From contig JACKNK010000003.1 of assembly GCA_024234955.1 (NCBI GenBank), positions 423,119 through 487,118 of the forward strand: a DNA stretch of 64,000 bases, read 5' to 3'. Under the pieces are notes generated by a model. The model saw only the letters and a list, made by a program, of their open reading frames with translations. It ran no database searches and was not told where the DNA came from. Source of the stretch: Gammaproteobacteria bacterium. GTDB taxonomy: Bacteria > Pseudomonadota > Gammaproteobacteria > JACKNK01. Numbering within the stretch: the first letter of the stretch is position 1; each line of letters starts with the position of its first letter. Below, one piece after another: positions 26,728-33,325 of the stretch. The position numbers and the translations under genes are program-made.

Positions 26728-27677
26728 AGCGTGTCGCGATACTGATCGCGCTCCTCAGCCCGCTGATCGTCCAGGCGGGAACGCCGATTGCCCAGACCAC
26801 GACAATCCACCCGACCGTCCGCGACGGTCAGGAATTCATGGGCATTCGATTGCTTGGCACGCTGGAGATCGCACCGCAGCGCATCGATGGCATCGCCCTT
26901 TCCGAATTGTCCGGCCTCGCCAGCGACCCAGCCACCGGATTGCTCTATGCGGTCTCAGACGAAGGCAGCCTGTTCACATTCGAGCCCCGCTTTTCCGGGC
27001 GGACGCTGACCGGTTTGACGGCGCTGTCGGCCACACCCCTCCTCGATGCAGACGACCACCCGTTAAGCGGGACGGCCGCCGACGCGGAAGGGCTTGAATG
27101 GCTGCCCGATTCGCGCCACCTGCTGATTTCGTTTGAACGCGAACATCGGCTCGCCGAATACGCCGTGAACGGACACTACGTCCGCGCCGTACCCATTCCT
27201 TCCGGCCTGAACCCGCACAGGTTTACCAGCGCCAACAAAGGCTTGGAAGCGGTGACTTTGCAGGACGGGATGGTGCTTACCGGGCCCGAATTTCCGCCTC
27301 AGGGAAGTCGGGCCGATCGACATCGTATTGTTCGCGCCGATGGCAAACGGTTCACGTTCCCCAGACTCGACCCCGAGGGTGGCGGTCTGACCGCCCTGCA
27401 GACACTCAATGACGGTCGCATTCTCGCGGTAGAACGCACCTACCGGTCTATCTGGATACCGGTGGTAATTCGACTTTATGTCTTCGGTCCGGAGCCGGAT
27501 TCCTCGGTGCAATTGATCGCCGAGATGGATAACGGCCAAGGCTGGCGCATCGATAATTTCGAAGGCCTGGCGCAACTCCCGGACGGACGGCTGCTGATGG
27601 TCAGCGACGACAATGACAACAGCCTGCAACGCACCTTATTGATCTGCTTCGAGCTCGTCGATCAGTCACCAAAATAG
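26724..27677 (+). CDS. phytase-like/esterase-like beta-propeller protein, exported
   Basis: 317 residues with a signal peptide (KRVAILIALLSPLIVQAG). The mature part resembles the 'esterase-like activity of phytase' family: LSELSGLASDPATGLLYAVSDEG near the start, ADAEGLEWLPDSRHLLISFERE, NKGLEAVTLQDG, GGLTALQTLNDGRILAVER and NFEGLAQLPDGRLLMVSDDN. Each repeat contributes a G/E-aspartate loop as in calcium-stabilised propellers. Substrate unknown. Last gene of the symporter-FKBP-nadC run; its 3' end overlaps ycgL by 16 bases, convergently. Confidence 0.82.
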   Translation: MKRVAILIALLSPLIVQAGTPIAQTTTIHPTVRDGQEFMGIRLLGTLEIAPQRIDGIALSELSGLASDPATGLLYAVSDEGSLFTFEPRFSGRTLTGLTALSATPLLDADDHPLSGTAADAEGLEWLPDSRHLLISFEREHRLAEYAVNGHYVRAVPIPSGLNPHRFTSANKGLEAVTLQDGMVLTGPEFPPQGSRADRHRIVRADGKRFTFPRLDPEGGGLTALQTLNDGRILAVERTYRSIWIPVVIRLYVFGPEPDSSVQLIAEMDNGQGWRIDNFEGLAQLPDGRLLMVSDDNDNSLQRTLLICFELVDQSPK

Positions 27678-27940
27678 AGATCGGGGCGCAACGGTTCCGG
27701 CGGCATCTGCAAAAAGAAGCCCTGATCGCGCAATGCCTGCATCACCTTGATCGCATCGGCTCGGGCAAGTTTTCGCTTCGGGGTCAATTCCAGTTCCATC
27801 GCCTTCTCCAGGCGACCGATACGGCTTCGCAATGCCTCGGGAATCGAATCGAAATCGTCTTCCCGCGCCAGATAGACATACATCTCATCCTTGCGCGTGC
27901 TGCGGTAAACCCAGCACTGCATTCGCAGATCATCCACCAT
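27662..27940 (-). CDS. ycgL: YcgL-domain protein
   Basis: 92 residues. Seen: CWVYRSTRKDEMYVYLARED, RIGRLEKAMELELTPKRKLARADAIKVMQALRDQGFFLQMPPEP (given here in overlapping pieces of the YcgL domain). The fold is known; the cellular role is not well defined. The frame is open to 28030, but that extension would translate through the terminator at 27988-28022. A GAGAGG lies six bases before the ATG at 27938-27940. Confidence 0.9.
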   Translation of the reverse strand: MVDDLRMQCWVYRSTRKDEMYVYLAREDDFDSIPEALRSRIGRLEKAMELELTPKRKLARADAIKVMQALRDQGFFLQMPPEPLRPDLYFGD

Positions 27941-27987
27941 CGCCATCCTCTCTGAACCTCCGCCGAACAACTCGGCGGCGACAAACA

Positions 27988-28022
27988 AAAACGGGGTGTG
28001 GATTTCTCCACACCCCGTTTTC
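27988..28022 (-). terminator. terminator of the second sulfur globule gene
   Basis: ACGGGGTGTGGA and its perfect complement TCCACACCCCGT flank a 4-base loop; T runs follow on both strands. It lies 45 bases past the stop of the gene at 28067-28423 and just upstream of ycgL. Confidence 0.93.
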
Positions 28023-28066
28023 ATTATCACCCTGCGATAAGGCAGGGTGACCGGTCGAAGACCGAC

Positions 28067-28423
28067 TTACTTCGCCTCGGCAGCCGGGGCAGCCGGGGCG
28101 ACCGGAGCCATCGGGGCAGCCGGGTAGCCATAGCCGTACGGAGCATAACCGTAGGGGCCGTAGCCGCCGTACGGGTAGCCGTAGCCGTTGCCATAACCAT
28201 TGCCATAGCCGTAACCGTTGCCGGCGCCAGCCATGTTGGCGTTGGTGCGACCGCTCATGCTGAAGTCGAAGGAACCGTCGCCGTTGCCGAAACCATTGCC
28301 CAGGCCGTTGCCCAGACCATTACCGTTCCACGGACCACCCCAACCCCACCAGGCATTGGCGGTGGTGGACAGAGCGGAAACGGACAGCGCGCCGGCGATA
28401 GCCAGAATCTTGGTCATCTTCAT
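28067..28423 (-). CDS. sulfur globule protein-like secreted protein (single-repeat form)
   Basis: 118 residues: signal peptide (MKMTKILAIAGALSVSALST, cleavage near ANA-WWG), then Gly/Asn/Tyr-rich sequence. Order: WWGWGGPWNGNG, a GLGNG run, DGSFDFSMSGRTNANM, then GNGYGYGNGYG and YGGYGPYGYAPYGY, ending with an Ala/Pro tail and AEAK. It matches the neighbouring gene at 28645-28974 nearly residue for residue and half of the protein at 15249-15737. An AGGAGA ribosome site precedes the ATG. Probably a structural coat protein of periplasmic sulfur globules. Own promoter and terminator. Confidence 0.85.
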   Translation of the reverse strand: MKMTKILAIAGALSVSALSTTANAWWGWGGPWNGNGLGNGLGNGFGNGDGSFDFSMSGRTNANMAGAGNGYGYGNGYGNGYGYPYGGYGPYGYAPYGYGYPAAPMAPVAPAAPAAEAK

Positions 28424-28492
28424 GGTGTCATTCTCCTAAAGAGGTTTTTTATTTGGGGGGGCGTTCGTGGACAGGACCTCGAACTGCGCGGA

Positions 28493-28521
28493 ACCATATC
28501 GCAATTAGCTTATATAGTCAA
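28493..28521 (-). promoter_or_regulatory. promoter of the second sulfur globule gene
   Basis: Minus-strand TTGACT (28516-28521), 17-base spacer beginning ATATAAG, then TATGGT (28493-28498), 70 bases before the ATG. AATATAAGTCC directly upstream of the -35 box resembles the same position at the 15.8 kb promoter. Confidence 0.7.
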
Positions 28522-28570
28522 GGACTTATATTACTCATATCGCCTCGGTTCCCTTACGGCAATAAACGAA

Positions 28571-28602
28571 AACGGGGGAAGGATTGACATCCTTCCCCCG
28601 CT
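28571..28602 (-). terminator. terminator of the third sulfur globule gene
   Basis: 12-bp arms CGGGGGAAGGAT (28573-28584) and ATCCTTCCCCCG (28589-28600) with a 4-base loop; minus-strand tail TTTTCGTTT. A second hairpin (CCGGGGA/TCCCCGG, 28608-28629) lies between it and the stop codon. Confidence 0.9.
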
Positions 28603-28644
28603 TGAATCCGGGGAACTCAAACTCCCCGGGATACCGCCGGAAAC

Positions 28645-28974
28645 TTACTTCGCGGCAGGCGCAGCCGGAGCGGTCGGGGCAACCGGAGCGACCGGGTAGC
28701 CGTACGGGGCATATCCATACGGGGCATAGCCGTAGCCGCCGTAGTACGGATAGCCGTAGCCATTGCCGTAACCGTAGCCGTTACCCGCGCCATACATGTT
28801 GGCGTTGGTGCGACCGCTCATGCTGAAGTCGAAGGAACCGTCTCCATTACCGAAGCCGTTGCCCCAACCGTTACCCAGGCCGTTGCCATTCCAAGGACCG
28901 CCGCCCCACCAAGCGCTGGCGGAAGTGGAAAGGGTCAGAGCAGCGGCGATTGCCAGAATCTTGGTCATCTTCAT
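28645..28974 (-). CDS. sulfur globule protein-like secreted protein (single-repeat form)
   Basis: 109 residues. Signal peptide MKMTKILAIAAALTLSTSAS, cleavage near SAWWGG; then WNGNGLGNGWGNGFGNG, DGSFDFSMSGRTNANM, GNGYGYGNGYGYPYYGG, repeated YAPYG and an Ala/Pro tail. Very close paralog of the gene downstream (28067-28423), clearly a recent tandem duplication, yet each copy keeps its own promoter and terminator. AGGAG lies 7 bases before the ATG. Presumed sulfur globule coat protein. Confidence 0.85.
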   Translation of the reverse strand: MKMTKILAIAAALTLSTSASAWWGGGPWNGNGLGNGWGNGFGNGDGSFDFSMSGRTNANMYGAGNGYGYGNGYGYPYYGGYGYAPYGYAPYGYPVAPVAPTAPAAPAAK

Positions 28975-29041
28975 GGTGAACTCCTCAAGTGTCGTTCAAT
29001 GGGTTCGATCCGTAAGGACCGAACTCGCGGATTGCAGGTAA

Positions 29042-29070
29042 AGCGTATTAGCCCCACCTTATATTGGCAA
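29042..29070 (-). promoter_or_regulatory. promoter of the third sulfur globule gene
   Basis: Minus-strand TTGCCA (29065-29070), 17-base spacer beginning ATATAAG, TACGCT (29042-29047). The spacer word ATATAAG is shared with the 28.5 kb promoter at the same position. Confidence 0.6.
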
Positions 29071-29080
29071 TATCCGAAAC

Positions 29081-29094
29081 TTGACAATGGTCAA
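29081..29094. promoter_or_regulatory. inverted repeat TTGAC-AATG-GTCAA
   Basis: Perfect 5-bp arms, 4-base spacer, 10 bases upstream of the -35 box of the third sulfur globule gene and 26 bases past the stop of the thioredoxin-fold gene. It could be an activator or repressor site; no regulator is identified. Confidence 0.35.
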
Positions 29095-29119
29095 ACAACC
29101 CCACGACCGGCGAACGATT

Positions 29120-30163
29120 TCAACCTCCATCCTGGTCAGTGGCTTGCGTGAGCTTGCTGCGTTCCCGCCATCGCTGGAAGTTAGGCTCGAAGAGATAATC
29201 CTCGCTCAGGACATATTGGAGTACCGAACGTAAACGGTAGAGCTGCACAACCGAGTCGATGCGCAATATCTCGATACCCCACTCATCGAAAAACAACACC
29301 GTAGGGGCGTGAAACAAACCCAGCCGACGCGCCCATTCCTGGGCCGTCAACCGCTCACCTTCCGGAGTAATCACCGGTTCGGTGCCATTCATGTTGAGCT
29401 GTGCGGTATCCATACGCCCGATCAGTCGCACGATTTCGGGGTCGGACAACGGCCCGGTATGCAGGAGGTCGCAGGCATGGCATAGCGGCTGCTCATAGAA
29501 CACCGCAAGCGGGCGCTCGCCGTAAATCGGGTCGCGTTGCAGCACCACCGGCCCGGGTGCAAACAACTGGCTGTCATTCAGCCCCCCCTCATCAAAGCTG
29601 AGTGCCGACGCCCCCCGATCCAGATAATCCCGAAAGGTACTGTCTCGATGACGCCCTTCGGCGACGTATTCCAGCGCTGCCAGGAATTTATACGGCGGGT
29701 AATAGCCGCGTAGACGCAAGGCTTCCCGGCCATCGGCGTCGTAAAAGATCAACGAGGGCGTGAAGTTGGTTTGCTCCCGGACCGCCAATTCCTTCTCCGG
29801 AAGAATGTGCTGCTGCATATCCGTGACCATGCGATCACTCCAAATATCGAGCGCCACCACATCGAAATTACGCTGCGTATAGGCCGCAATGTCCGGGCGT
29901 CCGAAGCCGCGAACCATCAGCGCCTTGCAATACGCGCAGTGCTTCTGCCCGAAATAGACGATGAGTCCCTTCTTGCCACCATCGATTGCCTCTTCGAGAT
30001 CTTCCGGCAGATTCAGGAAGCTGAGCTTGAACCAATCCGGATAGCTCACCTCGTCCGAGAGCGGCGCGTCGCTGAAATCCAGGTCGTCCTCGATCGCCGG
30101 ATCAGCGCCCCAGACCGGCACGAATGCCGCGAAAACCAGACCGATCAGTAGCCAAAAACGCAT
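29120..30163 (-). CDS. exported tandem thioredoxin-fold protein
   Basis: 347 residues. The chosen ATG puts a clean signal peptide first (MRFWLLIGLVFAAFVPVWGA). Domain 1, about residues 45-170: GLIVYFGQKHCAYCKALMV with C76-x-x-C79 and cis-Pro segment NFTPSLIFYD. Domain 2, about 210-330: PLAVFYEQPLCHACDLLH with C228-x-x-C231 and FHAPTVLFFD. Both halves therefore have a redox CxxC and a cis-proline, as in periplasmic SoxW/DsbC-like reductases. It starts 82 bases from the divergent thioredoxin/HEAT gene. A role in thiol or sulfane handling fits the neighbouring sulfur globule genes but is inference. Confidence 0.85.
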   Translation of the reverse strand: MRFWLLIGLVFAAFVPVWGADPAIEDDLDFSDAPLSDEVSYPDWFKLSFLNLPEDLEEAIDGGKKGLIVYFGQKHCAYCKALMVRGFGRPDIAAYTQRNFDVVALDIWSDRMVTDMQQHILPEKELAVREQTNFTPSLIFYDADGREALRLRGYYPPYKFLAALEYVAEGRHRDSTFRDYLDRGASALSFDEGGLNDSQLFAPGPVVLQRDPIYGERPLAVFYEQPLCHACDLLHTGPLSDPEIVRLIGRMDTAQLNMNGTEPVITPEGERLTAQEWARRLGLFHAPTVLFFDEWGIEILRIDSVVQLYRLRSVLQYVLSEDYLFEPNFQRWRERSKLTQATDQDGG

Positions 30164-30245
30164 AAATTGCCCACCCAAGCTATCCGCCAAGCTCCCGGCC
30201 TAGTGTAGTGTTGTTGCAATCCACCCACATTGATCAGCACAAAAC

Positions 30246-30899
30246 ATGCCCTCCGTTTCCAGTCCAGACGTCCTGCTTCTCATCGGCCCCGGCTGTCCAC
30301 ACTGCGCCGCCGTTCTGCAACATCTGCAGGGCCTGATAAAGGATGGCAGCATCGGGGAACTGCGCGTGGTCAACATTGCACAACGCCCTGAACTCGCGGC
30401 AGATTTAAACGTTCGGGGCGTCCCCTGGATGCGCCTCGGCGACTTCGACCTGGAAGGCGCACACAGCCTCAGCGAACTCCGCGAGTGGATTGCCCGCGCC
30501 AGTAAGGAGCATGGCCTGGCGGAGTACTTTCTCGACCTGTTGGGGCACGGCCAACGCGGAAAGTTGCTAAATCATCTTCAGCAGCACCCTGAAAACGCGG
30601 TCGAACTGTTTCACCTGCTGGCAGACAAAGACGCCGGTATCGATCAACGTGTCGGAATCGGGTCAATTCTGGAAGAAATGGCGGAGCAAGGTACGCTGAG
30701 CCGCTGGATCGACAAACTTGGCGAACTCAGCCGAAACCCGGATGCGACGGTCCGGGCAGATGCCCTGCACTACCTGGCATTGGGCGCCAGTGACGATGCC
30801 AGGCCGTTTCTCGAATCGGCACGCAACGATGCGGATGACATGGTCCGGCAGGTGGCGGAAGAAATCCTGGAAGAACTATCGGGCGCCAACGCGAAATAA
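30246..30899 (+). CDS. thioredoxin-fold domain fused to HEAT-like repeats
   Basis: 217 residues, no signal peptide. Residues 8-85 form a short glutaredoxin/thioredoxin-like domain with GPGCPHCAAVLQHL (C17, C20) and NVRGVPWMRLGDFDLEG (cis-Pro). Residues 90-215 are helical with HEAT/PBS-lyase-like repeats: RWIDKLGELSRNPDATVRADALHYL and DDARPFLESARNDADDMVRQVAEE. The combination suggests a cytoplasmic thiol carrier that docks on a partner. Divergent from the exported thioredoxin gene. Partner and substrate unknown. Confidence 0.82.
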   Translation: MPSVSSPDVLLLIGPGCPHCAAVLQHLQGLIKDGSIGELRVVNIAQRPELAADLNVRGVPWMRLGDFDLEGAHSLSELREWIARASKEHGLAEYFLDLLGHGQRGKLLNHLQQHPENAVELFHLLADKDAGIDQRVGIGSILEEMAEQGTLSRWIDKLGELSRNPDATVRADALHYLALGASDDARPFLESARNDADDMVRQVAEEILEELSGANAK

Positions 30900-30918
30900 G
30901 GCGCGATGCCGATCGCTT

Positions 30919-31413
30919 TTACAACTCCCCATTGATCCCCGCTTCCACAATTTCAGCCAGTTTGTCCCGGACTTCATGGGCAAGACGCTGGGACTCCGGC
31001 GTCAACTTCGCGACCCGGGTGAAGTAATCCAGATCCATCTGCACCAGCCAGCCGCGTCCGTCCTTGTCTTCCACCAGGGCGATCCGACAGGGCATGTAAG
31101 CCGCAAACAGCATGTCTTCCTCAACCATCTGCTTGGCCACCAGGGGGTCGCAGAACTGGAATATCTCGATACGTCGGGAATCGAAACCCATCGCCATGAT
31201 CTGCCGCGACAGGGGCTGATGCGCGACGAACATCATGTTCAGGTTGTTGGCGCGCAGTTTCATCGACTCGATCGCGTCATTCATGCTCACGCCGTCGGCG
31301 ATCGGGCGCATCACCACCGTCTCGGAAATATCCAGATCGCCCGCGTCGACCGGCGAGGCACCGATCAAGGCAACCCAGACAGCAAGTAATCCGAATGTCA
31401 GTCGTTTCAACAT
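30919..31413 (-). CDS. exported DUF302-family protein
   Basis: 164 residues with a signal peptide (LTFGLLAVWVALIGASPVDA). The mature part has the DUF302 pattern: MKLRANNLNMMFVAHQPLSR, IEIFQFCDPLVAKQMVE, MPCRIALVEDKDGRGWLVQM. DUF302 proteins are frequent in sulfur oxidisers and often sit near thioredoxin or cytochrome genes; the function is not established. Two Cys (in QFCDP and MPCRI) are conserved-looking. Last gene of a minus-strand run of hydrolase, protease and DUF302; GGGGAGG precedes the ATG. Confidence 0.85.
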   Translation of the reverse strand: MLKRLTFGLLAVWVALIGASPVDAGDLDISETVVMRPIADGVSMNDAIESMKLRANNLNMMFVAHQPLSRQIMAMGFDSRRIEIFQFCDPLVAKQMVEEDMLFAAYMPCRIALVEDKDGRGWLVQMDLDYFTRVAKLTPESQRLAHEVRDKLAEIVEAGINGEL

Positions 31414-31436
31414 GGTCGCCGGCCTCCCCAGCCGAT

Positions 31437-32468
31437 TCAGTTCTTCTTGAGCTTCGCCGTCTGGCTCAACTCAATGATCTTGCCGGCACGCAACACGGTG
31501 ACACTCAAGGTATCGCCCGGCCCGATCCGACCCAGTTTGTCCTTGATGCGCTGATAGCTGCCAGGCTTACCCACCGGCTCCCCTTGGACGGACAGCACCA
31601 CATCGCCACCGAGCATGAGTTCCTCGTCACGGATCACGGCAGGAATATCCCCACCACGCAGACCCAGGGCTGCCGCCGGCGAATTGTCCGCGACACGCTG
31701 AACGAGAAATCCACCAACGTCGGGCAGGTTCAGGATCGCAGACATCCCTGGCCCAAGCACGATGCCTTCCATGCCGCTCCAGAAACTCTTCTGTTCCAAC
31801 AGCAGATGACGAACGGTATTGGACGTGACGGCAAAGCCCAACCCTTCGTTGCCACCACTGCGCGAGGCGATATGACTGACGATGCCGATCACCTCCCCGG
31901 CGACATTGAACAACGGCCCCCCGGAATTGCCTTTGTTGATGGCGGCATCGGTCTGAAAGAATTCCGTCGAAACCAGGCCGCCCACCAGATCGCTGCGGTC
32001 ACGGCGAGCACTGATATATCCGACCGTAAGGGTATGCGCCTCACCATATGGGGCACCGATGACGCAAACCTGCTCGCCCACCCGAACCCGATCCGAATCG
32101 CCGATCCTAACGAACGAAACTCCGTCCGGCACCGATTCCAGCAACAAAAGGGCAATGTCTGCTGCCGGCTCGGAGGCGACCACTCGCCCCCGGACCTTTG
32201 CGCCATTCTTGAATTCGATCTGGAGCGCGTCGGCGGTCTGGACCACATGCGAGGCGGTCAATACCAGTCCGTCACCGGAAATCAGCACACCGGAACCCAG
32301 GCCGCTTTCACGCACTTGCCTGTCGGCCTCTTTGGCCTTCGGATCCGCTTCCCGCTCGAATGTGTGTATCACCACCACCGAAGGACTGACCCGATCGAAG
32401 AGATCGGCAAAGTCCGCCATCGCCGCTGTCGGGAGCCAGACACTCACAAGCACTGCAAACCAACGCAT
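31437..32468 (-). CDS. exported trypsin-like serine protease with PDZ domain (Deg/HtrA type)
   Basis: 343 residues. Signal peptide (RWFAVLVSVWLPTAAMA), protease domain, and a C-terminal PDZ domain from about residue 235 (GGFLVQRVADNSPAAALGLR). The triad is complete: H74 in LTASHVV, D104 in AADIALL, S182 in NKGNSGGPLFN. Only one PDZ is present, as in DegS, but no membrane anchor beyond the signal is evident, so it is probably periplasmic. ATG at 32466-32468 is preferred over the one two codons earlier, because GAGGA lies six bases before it. The upstream one overlaps the hydrolase stop. Confidence 0.92.
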   Translation of the reverse strand: MRWFAVLVSVWLPTAAMADFADLFDRVSPSVVVIHTFEREADPKAKEADRQVRESGLGSGVLISGDGLVLTASHVVQTADALQIEFKNGAKVRGRVVASEPAADIALLLLESVPDGVSFVRIGDSDRVRVGEQVCVIGAPYGEAHTLTVGYISARRDRSDLVGGLVSTEFFQTDAAINKGNSGGPLFNVAGEVIGIVSHIASRSGGNEGLGFAVTSNTVRHLLLEQKSFWSGMEGIVLGPGMSAILNLPDVGGFLVQRVADNSPAAALGLRGGDIPAVIRDEELMLGGDVVLSVQGEPVGKPGSYQRIKDKLGRIGPGDTLSVTVLRAGKIIELSQTAKLKKN

Positions 32469-32470
32469 GG

Positions 32471-33247
32471 TCATTCCTCATCCAGCTCACGCAGGTAGCG
32501 GTGTACCCACGCGGAAATCACCGACCCGACGTAGAACGAATCCCGCGTATCGGAGAGCAGGTGATCCGCCCGATCCAGGGAGATAAAGCTCTTCGGGTGT
32601 TTGGCGGCCTGAAATATCCGCCCCGCATTTTCAAGATCGACGGTGTCATCCAACGGGCCGTGGAAAATCAGGAGAGCGCGACCCAGCGACCCGATCAAAT
32701 CCTCCATTGGCCGGTCTTTCACATCGTCGAGAAACTGTTTCCGGATCGTGAAGGGCCTCCCCACGATCTTCACTTCAGCCTCGCCGTTGGCCTCGATCTC
32801 TTCGCGCTTATGTCCGAAATGATGGACCACATGCTCCGGTTCATAAGGTGACGCGATCGTGACCACGGCAATGCACGATGGCACTTTATGCGCAGCAACG
32901 ATCGCCGCCGTGCCGCCGAGCGAGTGTCCGATCATCAGTTTGGGGGCATCGTAGTTCTGCGTCAGAAAATCCGCTGCCGCCGCCAGATCTTCAAGATTGG
33001 TCGAGAAATTGGTGTCGGAAAAATTGCCCTCGCTCTCACCCAAGCCGGTGAAATCGAAGCGCAGCACGCCAATTCCTTCCGCCGTCAGTGCACGGCTGAT
33101 GTGCGCCGTAGCGCGAATATTCTTGGAACAGGTGAAACAGTGCGCAAACACTGCGTAGGCTGCGGGCTCGCCTTCGTCGGGCATATCCATGACCCCAACC
33201 AGGGTATGACCGGCGGCACCGGGAAAACGGACTTTGCTGGAGCGCAT
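32471..33247 (-). CDS. alpha/beta hydrolase
   Basis: About 258 residues from the chosen ATG. Seen: FAHCFTCSKN (oxyanion-hole region typical of the hydrolases often fused to OsmC), LRFDFTGLGESEG, the nucleophile elbow IGHSLGGTAA (S109), the acid in HGPLDDTVDLENA and the His in DRADHLLSD. The OsmC domain found in many relatives is absent. Substrate unknown. No good ribosome site supports either the ATG at 33245-33247 or the one at 33284-33286. First gene of the run ending in the DUF302 gene. Confidence 0.88.
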   Translation of the reverse strand: MRSSKVRFPGAAGHTLVGVMDMPDEGEPAAYAVFAHCFTCSKNIRATAHISRALTAEGIGVLRFDFTGLGESEGNFSDTNFSTNLEDLAAAADFLTQNYDAPKLMIGHSLGGTAAIVAAHKVPSCIAVVTIASPYEPEHVVHHFGHKREEIEANGEAEVKIVGRPFTIRKQFLDDVKDRPMEDLIGSLGRALLIFHGPLDDTVDLENAGRIFQAAKHPKSFISLDRADHLLSDTRDSFYVGSVISAWVHRYLRELDEE

Positions 33248-33325
33248 GGGAAGTTGGCGTGAATAAACAGGATACAAGCCTACCATTGCGCAAGGCGCAA
33301 AGCCGCCACCCGAAGTCCGTCCTCG

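Noticed and set aside
27941..28030. 30-residue N-terminal extension of YcgL
   Set aside because: It would run through the terminator of the sulfur globule gene, and a ribosome site fits the internal ATG.
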